From: Pseudomonadota bacterium
Lineage (GTDB): Bacteria; Pseudomonadota; Alphaproteobacteria; Rhizobiales; Hyphomicrobiaceae
NCBI GenBank assembly: GCA_018242295.1
Contig: JAFECE010000008.1
Coordinates: forward strand, 1 to 64,000
DNA length: 64,000 nt
Direction of reading: 5' to 3'
The position numbers and the translations under genes are program-made. Positions 1 through 6,957 of the stretch are shown here, in pieces. The notes beneath the pieces are model-generated. The model ran no database searches. It was not told where the DNA came from and was given only the letters and a program-made list of their open reading frames with translations. How positions within the stretch are numbered: the first letter of the stretch is position 1; every line of letters starts with the position of its first letter.

Positions 1-929
1 GTCGTCACCTCGGCGATGTTGCGGACCTGCGTCGTGAGGTTGGCCGCGAGCAGGTTGACGTTATCGGTGAGATCTTTCCACGTACCGCCGACGCCGGGCA
101 CGACGGCCTGACCGCCGAGACGGCCCTCGGTGCCGACCTCGCGCGCAACGCGCGTCACTTCGGCCGCGAACGAGCGGAGCTGCTCGACCATCGTATTGAT
201 GGCTTCCTTCAGCTGCAGGATCTCGCCGCGGACGTCGACGGTGATCTTCTTCGACAAGTCGCCGTTCGCGACCGCGATCGTCACGTCGGCGATGTTGCGA
301 ACCTGTGCCGTGAGGTTCGACGCCATCGAGTTGACGCTCTCCGTCAGGTCCTTCCAGACGCCGGTAACCTCGCGAATCTGCGCCTGTCCGCCGAGCTTGC
401 CTTCGGTGCCGACTTCGCGGGCGACGCGCGTCACTTCCGACGTAAACACCGAAAGCTGCTTGATCATCGTGTTGACGATGGTCGCCGAACGCAGGAACTC
501 GCCTTTGAGCGGGCGGCCGTCCACGTCGAGGCGCATCGGCTGCAGGAGGTTTCCCTGCGCCACGGCTTCGATCGTGCGTGTCACTTCCGTTGTCGGCTGC
601 AGCAAATCGTCGATGAGCGCGTTCACCGACTGTTCCATCTCGCCCCAGGCGCCGTGCGCAAGGCCAAGCGTCACGCGCTGATTGGTCAGGCCTTCCTTGC
701 CGACGACCTGGCCGACGCGCTGCAGCTGGTCCGCCATTCGCTGGTTGGTGATGATAATGTCATTAATGGTGTCGGCGATTTTTCCGGGCAGCCCATCCCA
801 ATCGCCACGCATGCGCACGCTGAAATCGCCGGCCTTCACAGCCTGCAATGTCTGGAGCATCTCGAACAAAATACTGTTCGGGCCCGTCGAAATTCGGTCG
901 GACCCAACGGCGCCGAGCTGCTCCGACAT
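1..929 (-). CDS. HAMP-repeat sensor (hybrid) histidine kinase, N-terminal part
   Basis: The first 309 codons of a large signalling protein lie here; the rest runs off the left edge. The ATG at 929-927 follows a GGGGAG ribosome site. The translation has no signal peptide or membrane segment. It is a chain of HAMP-like units; the last two full units repeat every 92 residues (276 bp), each with an [13 protein letters not shown] element, a WKDLT(E/D)(S/N)VN element and a VRNIA(D/E)VT element. Soluble HAMP chains like this are typical of group III (Nik1-like) hybrid kinases, which continue into HisKA, ATPase and receiver domains. Those domains are not visible here, so the kinase assignment is inferred from family architecture. 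A stress-sigma promoter lies 35 bp upstream, and the ecfG operon sits just beyond it. Confidence 0.85.
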   Translation of the reverse strand, partial: MSEQLGAVGSDRISTGPNSILFEMLQTLQAVKAGDFSVRMRGDWDGLPGKIADTINDIIITNQRMADQLQRVGQVVGKEGLTNQRVTLGLAHGAWGEMEQSVNALIDDLLQPTTEVTRTIEAVAQGNLLQPMRLDVDGRPLKGEFLRSATIVNTMIKQLSVFTSEVTRVAREVGTEGKLGGQAQIREVTGVWKDLTESVNSMASNLTAQVRNIADVTIAVANGDLSKKITVDVRGEILQLKEAINTMVEQLRSFAAEVTRVAREVGTEGRLGGQAVVPGVGGTWKDLTDNVNLLAANLTTQVRNIAEVT

Positions 930-963
930 ACAAAACTCCCCTCGCGTGTGCTTAACCCCGGCA

Positions 964-989
964 AACGCTCTGAACAGGGAATTGGTTCC
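964..989 (-). promoter_or_regulatory. Candidate EcfG (general stress sigma) promoter for the HAMP-array kinase
   Basis: Read on the minus strand, GGAAC (989-985) is followed by 17 bases and then CGTT (967-964). This matches the remembered alphaproteobacterial EcfG promoter pattern GGAAC-N16/17-CGTT exactly. The -10 element ends 35 bp before the kinase start codon, so a short leader is expected. Confidence 0.7.
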
Positions 990-1172
990 CTGCCTGTTAA
1001 TCACTGGGCCCCGGCGCGATTTCACTGGTCTTCACGGCCGTTTTTCGACTGGGAAGCCCTAATAGAATAAATTAGCCATACAAGATGAGCGGGATTTAAA
1101 TATTCGCGTTCGCCACCTGAATGGGCCGGTTTCGAAGATCGTCACGGTGATCCAATTGCTGAGCCAGCGCCG

Positions 1173-1697
1173 CTATTTGCGTACGATGAAGGGTTCCTGG
1201 TCGTCCGTCGCCGGGCGCCCGGTCATCTCTTCGAGCAGCCGGCTCCGGGCCCGGTTGACCCGGCTCTTCATCGTTCCAACGGCACACCCGCAGACCTTTG
1301 CTGCGTCCTCGTATGAGAAGCCTTCGGCAGTGATCAGCAGCAACGCTTCGCGATGATCGGCGGTGAGACGCATCAGCGCTTTCTGCATATCGTCGAATTC
1401 AAGATGCGTCAGCTGTGTCGCCGGAACACTGGCGTTCATGGCGGCGTGGTCTTCGTCCAACTCTTCGCGCTGCGATTTACGATAATGGGTGAAGTACGTG
1501 TTGCGAAGAATTGTGAAGAGCCAGGCCTTCAAATTGGAATCGGGCACGAATGAATCTTTATGCGTCCAGGCCTTGAGAAGCGTTTCCTGAACAAGATCGT
1601 TCGAAAGCTGTGCATCGCCGCTAAGCGAATGAGCGAATGCCCGAAGATTTGGGATCGCCTGAATCAGGGCATCGCCGAAACTTGGAGTTTCCGTCAC
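1173..1697 (-). CDS. ecfG: EcfG-type RNA polymerase sigma factor (general stress response)
   Basis: A 174-residue ECF sigma factor. Region 2 is seen at about residues 15-80 (DLVQETLLKAW, then the WLFTILRN segment) and region 4 at about 105-160, with the helix-turn-helix GFSYEDAAKVCGCAVGTMKSRVNRAR. The ATG overlaps the end of nepR by four bases (ATGA), the usual nepR-ecfG arrangement and a sign of translational coupling. In this family the sigma factor is held by NepR and freed when phosphorylated PhyR captures NepR; it then transcribes stress genes from GGAAC/CGTT promoters. Such promoters are found before nepR-ecfG itself, phyR and the neighbouring kinase, implying autoregulation. Confidence 0.93.
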   Translation of the reverse strand: MTETPSFGDALIQAIPNLRAFAHSLSGDAQLSNDLVQETLLKAWTHKDSFVPDSNLKAWLFTILRNTYFTHYRKSQREELDEDHAAMNASVPATQLTHLEFDDMQKALMRLTADHREALLLITAEGFSYEDAAKVCGCAVGTMKSRVNRARSRLLEEMTGRPATDDQEPFIVRK

Positions 1698-1933
1698 TCT
1701 GAATCCTCCTTGCCCTCGAGCTGGCGAACGAGATTGAGGAGGTCGTCGGGTATTGGTTCCTGGGCAATGTTTTCATACATGGCACGCATACGCTGGCCTA
1801 TAAGCTGGGCGGCGAAGCCTGGAAGCCGCGGAACCGAGGGCCGTGTAGCGTCATGTTCCGGATGGTGCTTCAAATCCGGAAGCTCGTCGTCCGGCCGTGC
1901 GCAATCATCCGGCATATCGAGGCGCTTCTGCAT
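1694..1933 (-). CDS. nepR: Anti-sigma factor NepR
   Basis: A 79-residue protein with the NepR core in its second half: IGQRMRAMYENIAQEPIPDDLLNLVRQL fits the family pattern of two short helices that grip the sigma factor. The first 40 residues are acidic, proline-rich and probably disordered. It overlaps ecfG by four bases and diverges from phyR. NepR sequesters EcfG in unstressed cells and is released by the sigma-like domain of PhyR; this mechanism is known for the family, not shown here. The start has an AAGG ribosome site five bases upstream. Confidence 0.92.
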   Translation of the reverse strand: MQKRLDMPDDCARPDDELPDLKHHPEHDATRPSVPRLPGFAAQLIGQRMRAMYENIAQEPIPDDLLNLVRQLEGKEDSE

Positions 1934-2018
1934 GATAGCCTTGTGCCCTTGAAGATTTGGATTGGCCCCGATTGGGACAAACTCCTCTAGGAAAGTTGTG
2001 ATGGGGGCTCGTCCGACG

Positions 2019-2043
2019 AACGTCGCGCGAGAGAAATTGTTCC
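2019..2043 (-). promoter_or_regulatory. Candidate EcfG promoter for nepR-ecfG
   Basis: On the minus strand GGAAC (2043-2039) and CGTT (2022-2019) are separated by 16 bases, an exact match to the EcfG pattern. It lies about 85 bp upstream of the nepR start and would give positive autoregulation of the sigma operon. Confidence 0.75.
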
Positions 2044-2049
2044 TGTGGG

Positions 2050-2075
2050 GGAACCATCCCGATTACTCATGCGTT
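2050..2075 (+). promoter_or_regulatory. Candidate EcfG promoter for phyR
   Basis: GGAAC (2050-2054), 17 bases, then CGTT (2072-2075), on the plus strand about 105 bp upstream of phyR. It is back to back with the nepR promoter: the two -35 elements lie only six bases apart, so holoenzymes on the two sites could interfere with each other. Confidence 0.75.
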
Positions 2076-2180
2076 GGTGTTTCGGTGCATATTGGCCGCC
2101 ATGCTGAAACACGCGGTGGAGTTGGCGGTTCCAGAGAACTGAAAAATGTTCTTCTGACCGGTTCGGGAGGCGCAGAATAA

Positions 2181-2984
2181 ATGTCGATTGCCCAGACAAT
2201 CCGCGTGCATTTGCCATATCTTCGGCGGTTTGCGCGCACGCTGACAGGGGCTCAGCAGACGGGCGACGCCTACGTTGCAACACTGCTTGAAAGTTTGGTT
2301 TCTACCCCGTCCGATTTCCCGGCGAACATGCCGCCGAGAGTGGCGCTCTATAATTTATTCCTGCGAGTCTGGAATTCGGTCCGCCTCGACGGCGGCGCTC
2401 CTGAGGAAACCCCGAATTCCATAGGCACCGCGCAAAAGCGCATAAATTCCATCAGCTCGCTGCCGCGCCAGGCATTCCTGCTTGTTGCGGTGGAGGGGTT
2501 CACGTCCGCCGAGACCGCCGCCATTCTGGAGGTTGACGAGGCCGAGGTCGAAAAGCTGCTCGAGATTGCGGGGCAGGAAATCGCGCATCAGGTCGCGACG
2601 AACGTCCTCATTATCGAGGACGAGCTGTTAATCGCAATGGACCTCGAGACGATCGTTACCAGTCTCGGTCACACCGTTCAGGATGTCGCAACGACAAAGA
2701 ACGAGGCGCTCAACGCCGTGAGGCGTCAGATGCCGGGGCTCATCCTCGCCGACGTGAAGCTTGCCGACGGCAGCAGCGGCCTGGAAGCGGCCAAGGAAAT
2801 TGTCTCCGAGCGCGAGGTGCCGATCATCTTCATCACGGCCTATCCGGAAAAAGTCCTGACGGGAGAACGGCCGGAGCCGACTTTTCTGATTTCGAAGCCA
2901 TTCCAGCGCGACACCGTCATGGCCATAATCAGTCAGGCCCTTTTTTTTGATACCAAAGCCCACCCGCGCACCGCGGCGGCCTAA
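2181..2984 (+). CDS. phyR: PhyR, sigma-mimic response regulator of the general stress response
   Basis: A 267-residue protein in two parts. Residues 1-130 are a sigma-factor-like domain (RVHLPYLRRFARTLTG at the start; a degenerate region 4 around residues 90-125). Residues 140-260 are a receiver domain with the acidic pair in IIEDELLIAMD, the phospho-acceptor Asp in ILADVKLADGSSG, and the conserved Lys in LISKPFQ. In this family, phosphorylation exposes the sigma-like domain, which binds NepR and releases EcfG. It is divergent from nepR-ecfG and has its own EcfG-type promoter. GGGAGG ten bases before the ATG is the ribosome site. Confidence 0.95.
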   Translation: MSIAQTIRVHLPYLRRFARTLTGAQQTGDAYVATLLESLVSTPSDFPANMPPRVALYNLFLRVWNSVRLDGGAPEETPNSIGTAQKRINSISSLPRQAFLLVAVEGFTSAETAAILEVDEAEVEKLLEIAGQEIAHQVATNVLIIEDELLIAMDLETIVTSLGHTVQDVATTKNEALNAVRRQMPGLILADVKLADGSSGLEAAKEIVSEREVPIIFITAYPEKVLTGERPEPTFLISKPFQRDTVMAIISQALFFDTKAHPRTAAA

Positions 2985-3131
2985 GGGCGGCCAAAACGCC
3001 TTCAGCGCTTTTAGCCGAAAGCGGTTGCGTCTATGCGAAACTCCCTTCGTAATATAGTAACAGGGTTGTGAACCCGCCCGCCGTCGTTTTTTCGTAAGAG
3101 CGGGGAGCAGCAAAGAAGGGGAGTGGCATCA

Positions 3132-3653
3132 ATGAAATTCACACAAGGCCTTGTGCTCGCCGGCGCCGTCGCCGGCGTGCTCGCCGGGGCTTCGCTCGCT
3201 CAAGCGGCAAGCCTCGCTGTCGGCAAGAAGCTCGAACTCAAAGTTGACCCGGCGAAGATGAAGGACGAGCAGACGAGGCTCTGGACGAAGTTTGGCGGCT
3301 GGTGCGCGATCAAGGATTGGCATCCGGCCATTGCGAGCTGCGAGGAGACCACCGAAGGTGACGCGAAGTTCCGTATTCTGACTCTTAAGGACGGCGGCAA
3401 GATCAAGGAAAAGCTCCTTGACGAAAAGCCGAACTTCTATCGCTACGAGATTGTCGAGAGCCCGTTGCCGGTCAAAAATTATCAGGCCCAGTTCGCACTG
3501 ACGCCGGATGATGACGACCAGGACGAAATCAATTTCGCGTGGTCGGCAGTTTTCGATGCGAATGGTAAGAGCGACCAAGAGGCGAAGGACGTGATCACCG
3601 GCATCTTCAAAGCCGGTCTCGACAACATCAAGGCCACCGCTGGCGCCAAGTAA
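3132..3653 (+). CDS. MxaD-like SRPBCC-family periplasmic protein
   Basis: The start was set at the ATG at 3132 because AGGGGAG lies eight bases before it; an in-frame GTG at 3123 overlaps that ribosome site. The product has a signal peptide (hydrophobic LVLAGAVAGVLAGASLAQA, cut near residue 25) and an SRPBCC/START-type body with KFGGWCAIKDWHPAIASCE, LKDGGKIKEKL and YEIVESPLPVKNY. These segments resemble, from memory, MxaD of methylotrophs, a periplasmic protein linked to the contact between methanol dehydrogenase and cytochrome cL. No other mxa gene is nearby, so a role in methanol oxidation is only inferred. A terminator follows, so it is probably a single-gene unit. Confidence 0.75.
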   Translation: MKFTQGLVLAGAVAGVLAGASLAQAASLAVGKKLELKVDPAKMKDEQTRLWTKFGGWCAIKDWHPAIASCEETTEGDAKFRILTLKDGGKIKEKLLDEKPNFYRYEIVESPLPVKNYQAQFALTPDDDDQDEINFAWSAVFDANGKSDQEAKDVITGIFKAGLDNIKATAGAK

Positions 3654-3690
3654 GGCAACTGACCACCGTCAAAGATCGCGAAAGAGAACC

Positions 3691-3719
3691 AAGGCGCCGC
3701 TTGTTACGGCGCCTTTTTT
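3691..3719 (+). terminator. Rho-independent terminator
   Basis: A nine-base-pair GC-rich stem (AAGGCGCCG / CGGCGCCTT) with a seven-base loop is followed by a run of T. It closes the MxaD-like gene. The stem starts with AA and could also serve the convergent response-regulator gene that ends at 3722. Confidence 0.85.
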
Positions 3720-3721
3720 CT

Positions 3722-4339
3722 TTAAGTCTTGAGCGTCTCGATTGCGAGCCGGATGAGATCGGCGGTGCGATCGACGCCGAGCTTGACCTTCATCTGCGTG
3801 CAGATGTTGGCGACGGTCTTGTAGGCAATCCCTAAGCTGTCCGAAATCGCCGTCATGCTCTTGCCCTGTCCGAGCATGCGAAGGATCTCGACTTCGCGTA
3901 TGGACAGCGACTGCAGCGGATCGTCGGACGAAATCTGGCTGACCGCAATTTTCGAGGCGAGATCACGATCGATATACTGCTCGCCCCCGCGGACCTTGCG
4001 GATTGCGCTGATCAATTCCTCGACTGGCGCGCTCTTACTGACATAACCGCGTGCTCCACCGCGGAGCGCGCGGACCGCGTAGAGCGGTTCATGGTGCATG
4101 CTGAAAACGACGACGCGCGCCGCGCTGTCGACGGACGTAATTCGCCTGAGGACTTCAAGCCCGCCCGCGCCTTCGAGGTTGAGGTCGAGCACAACGACAT
4201 CCGGCCGCTCTGCCCCATAGACCGCCAGTGCATCATCGATGCCAGCCGTTTCAAGTACGGTCGCTTCGAAATGCGCAACGAAGAGCTTGCGCAAGCCTTC
4301 ACGAACGACGCCATGATCGTCGACGATAAGAATCTTCAT
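3722..4339 (-). CDS. NarL/FixJ-family response regulator
   Basis: A 205-residue regulator. The receiver domain (residues 1-120) has the acidic pocket in LIVDDHG, the phospho-acceptor Asp in VVVLDLN and the conserved Lys in YVSKSAP. A LuxR-type helix-turn-helix follows at about 140-200 (LSIREVEILRMLGQGKSMTAISDSLGIA). The start overlaps the stop of the upstream kinase by four bases, so the two are coupled and are almost certainly partners. Such pairs (for example MoxYX or FlhSR in Paracoccus) control C1 metabolism in some methylotrophs. The MxaD-like neighbour makes that tempting, but the sequence gives no target genes. Confidence 0.92.
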   Translation of the reverse strand: MKILIVDDHGVVREGLRKLFVAHFEATVLETAGIDDALAVYGAERPDVVVLDLNLEGAGGLEVLRRITSVDSAARVVVFSMHHEPLYAVRALRGGARGYVSKSAPVEELISAIRKVRGGEQYIDRDLASKIAVSQISSDDPLQSLSIREVEILRMLGQGKSMTAISDSLGIAYKTVANICTQMKVKLGVDRTADLIRLAIETLKT

Positions 4340-5697
4340 GCTGCACTCGTGGTTATTGGTTTGTGCGTGTTGCCGTCCGCGCTCGCGGCGGGAAGTGGGA
4401 TTTCGACGATCAACATGACACCTTGGCCTTTTTCCTGATCGCTAATGCTGAGCCGCCCATCGAGTGATGCGACCCGCTCGCGCATTCCCGCGAGACCGAA
4501 ACCTCGCGTGGTCTTCGCGGTAATTCCAGAGCCGTCATCGGAAACGGCGATACGCAGCACCCCGTCCGTCCGCCGCGCGCTAAGTCCGATGGTGCTTGGC
4601 TGCCCGTGGCGAACGGCATTGCTTGTCCCTTCCTGCAGGATGCGGAATGCCGCTTCTTCGATGACCGTCGGGAATCGTTCATCCTCGATGTCCATCTGAA
4701 AATCGATCTGCGGCCGCCGCGCCTTCCAGAAGGCGACGAGCTGCTCGACCGCGATTGCCAATCCCTGATCGATCAGATGCGCCGGCCGCAGCCGGCTCAG
4801 CACGCCTCGCAGATGCACCTGCATATGCTGCACGGATTGCCGGATCGCCTTGCTGCGATCGACGACTTCATCCGAAGCCTGTCGCGATACGAGAGAAGGG
4901 ATTGCCTGCGCGTCGACATCCGCCGCGAAGAGAAACGGTCCGATTTCGTCATGAAGATCGCGCGCGATCTCGGAACGCTCTTCCTCTTGCACGGTCGAAA
5001 GCTGTTCGTTGAGCCGCTGGTTCCGCTGCTCGGAATCCTGCAATTGCCCGGCCATCCGATTGAAGGCGCGATAGATGCGTTTCAGATCATCGGGGCCATC
5101 TTCTGAGACGTGCGCCGTGTAATCTCCCTCGCCCACGCGATCGAGCGCCGAGGACAGCTGCTCGAGAGGTCTCAGCGCCCGGCCGAGGGACGCGTAGATG
5201 AGCCCAAACACGATGGCGCAGAAGCTTCCAACAATCGCGAACCTGAGTTTGAGATCCTCCCAGACCTCGCTCACCTCGTTGTGCGAGTCCGCAGCGATCG
5301 TGATCGTGCCCATTTGCCGTAGATCCGTGGGAAGGCCGAACGTGCTCTCACGAGGCGGGCCGGAAAGTAGCCAATAGAGCCAATGCGGCGGCGGATCCAC
5401 CGGCTGCAGTGGACGTGAAGCATTGACCGATTTGCCGTCTGGGGAGACGAGGCTCACCTTGATATGGCGGTCGCCGTCAAACGACGAGAGAAGCCGGAGG
5501 ACTTGTCCTCTCGCGTCTCCGCCGGAGCCGATTGTCGAAAGTGCATCGCTGATGGCGCTCGAAGCCACGTCGACCGCCGACGTCATTTCGATGTCGACCT
5601 TTCTGAGACCGTTCCAATAGGAAAGCGCGCCTCCGGCGATAAGGCAAAGCGCCAGGACGAGCGCGATAAGCGCGAGAAGGCGGCGTCTCAGTGGCAT
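4336..5697 (-). CDS. NarX-type sensor histidine kinase (HAMP, HisKA_3, HATPase)
   Basis: A 453-residue inner-membrane kinase. A transmembrane helix spans about residues 7-28; a periplasmic segment of about 120 residues follows, then a second helix near 150-170 (IVGSFCAIVFGLIYASLG) and a HAMP region. The HisKA_3 box contains the phospho-acceptor His in EIARDLHDEIGP. The ATPase domain shows the N box (ILQEGTSNAVRHG) and glycine boxes (VSDDGSGI, GFGLAGMRERV). It is the first gene of a two-gene operon with the NarL-type regulator. The signal sensed cannot be read from the periplasmic segment. Confidence 0.92.
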   Translation of the reverse strand: MPLRRRLLALIALVLALCLIAGGALSYWNGLRKVDIEMTSAVDVASSAISDALSTIGSGGDARGQVLRLLSSFDGDRHIKVSLVSPDGKSVNASRPLQPVDPPPHWLYWLLSGPPRESTFGLPTDLRQMGTITIAADSHNEVSEVWEDLKLRFAIVGSFCAIVFGLIYASLGRALRPLEQLSSALDRVGEGDYTAHVSEDGPDDLKRIYRAFNRMAGQLQDSEQRNQRLNEQLSTVQEEERSEIARDLHDEIGPFLFAADVDAQAIPSLVSRQASDEVVDRSKAIRQSVQHMQVHLRGVLSRLRPAHLIDQGLAIAVEQLVAFWKARRPQIDFQMDIEDERFPTVIEEAAFRILQEGTSNAVRHGQPSTIGLSARRTDGVLRIAVSDDGSGITAKTTRGFGLAGMRERVASLDGRLSISDQEKGQGVMLIVEIPLPAASADGNTHKPITTSAA

Positions 5698-6111
5698 CGT
5701 ATGTACGTCGGCGATTGTGTAACATTGTAGCTTTGAGGCACGCCGAAGTGGCCGTCAAGTTCCACAACTATAAGGGAAAAATTCCCGGCCCCCCGCAGCT
5801 GGCAGAGAATCTGCATCCGAGTTGGGAAGAGCGCATCCGGCGCCGGAACCGTATCATTTTATGTCAAATTTTAAATCATATGTCTCGAACTTGAACCGGG
5901 TGCGCCTTCGGGAGCTGATCGATCACCATTTGGCGCGGGCACGGCGTGCCAATATCCGCCTTTCCATCGTCAACCGTCCGCTTATTTTGACGTCCGCAGC
6001 CGATCCAAACGCGTCACCCGAACGACCTGATTAACGACGTTGCCCCCAAAGCTTCGGAACCCGAAGCTGCGCCGAACTTTTCTCGATGTTTGTCCGAAGG
6101 AAGATCGGGGC
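5698..6111. other. Intergenic region between kinase and polysaccharide export gene
   Basis: No convincing gene is visible in these 414 bp. A short open frame from 5862 to 6034 on the plus strand has no clear ribosome site or recognisable product. The stretch 5855-5885 is AT-rich and could hold the promoter for the kinase operon. A hairpin lies near the end of the export gene and is listed separately. Confidence 0.5.
6050..6068 (-). terminator. Hairpin downstream of the polysaccharide export gene
   Basis: An eight-base-pair stem (AGCTTCGG / CCGAAGCT) with a three-base loop lies 43 bp past the export gene's stop codon. Only TT and then a G run follow on the minus strand, so it is a weak terminator or a transcript-end stabiliser. 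Confidence 0.4.
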
Positions 6112-6813
6112 TCAGAAAAATCTCTCGTACACGTAGACGGTGTCGCTCGGTTTCACGGGGTAGTCACCGGGTACCTCGAGCTCTTGCATGAAGCCGTTGG
6201 CACGCCGCTTCACCCGGAAGCTGCGCTCGCTCGCCCGCTCGGTGTAGCCACCGGCAATCGCGACGGCTGTTTCAACTGTCATTCCGGAAACGTAGGGATA
6301 CTGGCCCGCATTCTTCACTTCTCCCAAAATGAAGAATGGCCGGTTCTGCTGAATATCGACGGTGACTTGTGGGTCTTTGACGTACTCGGTGCCGAGCCGC
6401 GAGCGAATGATGTTTTGCATCTCGTTCGTCGTCTTGCCGCGCGCGGTGACATTGCCGATCAGAGGCACGGAAATCTTGCCCTCCTGATTGATGATGTAGA
6501 GGCGCGAGAGATTGGGCTGGCCGTAAACAAAGATGCGAAGACGATCGCCGGTATCGAGCAGATATGGCCCGCCGGCATTATCTGCAACTCTAGTATAGAC
6601 AGCCGGCGTACCCCACGCGACGGTCTCTGCCGAAGCGGGCATGACCGGAACTGGGTATCCATCCTTCACGGAAGCGCTGTCATTGAAGGTCGCTGTCTCG
6701 CCGGCGATCCGGGTATCGAGGTGGGCAAGGTCGCGGTCCGGTGAACAGGCGCCTGCGAGCACCGACACAATGGCGGCGAGAATTGAGAGCAGGCGGACCG
6801 ACATCGGCAGCAT
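6112..6813 (-). CDS. Polysaccharide biosynthesis/export lipoprotein (Wza/GumB-like)
   Basis: A 233-residue secreted protein with a lipoprotein signal: hydrophobic residues 5-22 end in LAGACS, where the Cys would be acylated. The Poly_export domain follows (YLLDTGDRLRIFVYGQPNLS, then ISVPLIGNVTARGKT and DPQVTVDIQQNRPFFILGEVKNAGQYPY), leading into an SLBB-like segment with AIAGGYTERA. Such proteins form the outer-membrane exit channel for exopolysaccharide or capsule. It is divergent from the chain-length protein at 6958, a common pairing. A second Met (MSVRLLS, three codons in) is an alternative start. No glycosyltransferase locus is adjacent, so the polymer is unknown. Confidence 0.88.
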   Translation of the reverse strand: MLPMSVRLLSILAAIVSVLAGACSPDRDLAHLDTRIAGETATFNDSASVKDGYPVPVMPASAETVAWGTPAVYTRVADNAGGPYLLDTGDRLRIFVYGQPNLSRLYIINQEGKISVPLIGNVTARGKTTNEMQNIIRSRLGTEYVKDPQVTVDIQQNRPFFILGEVKNAGQYPYVSGMTVETAVAIAGGYTERASERSFRVKRRANGFMQELEVPGDYPVKPSDTVYVYERFF

Positions 6814-6957
6814 TCCGGCAACAAATGAACGTGCGGAACATTAGGTCGCTGAGGTTAACAAAACCTAAGAAGCTGTATTTTTACGGCGCGCTTAAGCAGT
6901 TGCTAACCTCGACGGCGGCTTATTGAAAGGTGCTGAAACCCCTGACCGAGCAATGAT

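Noticed and set aside
1-600. Repeated DNA at about 276-bp spacing, considered as a tandem DNA repeat or CRISPR-like array
   Set aside because: The repeat is the protein-coding HAMP unit (92 codons); copies are diverged at third positions, and there are no spacers.
5691-6034. Small plus-strand frames upstream of the kinase operon
   Set aside because: No ribosome site or family resemblance; partly antisense to the kinase start and promoter.
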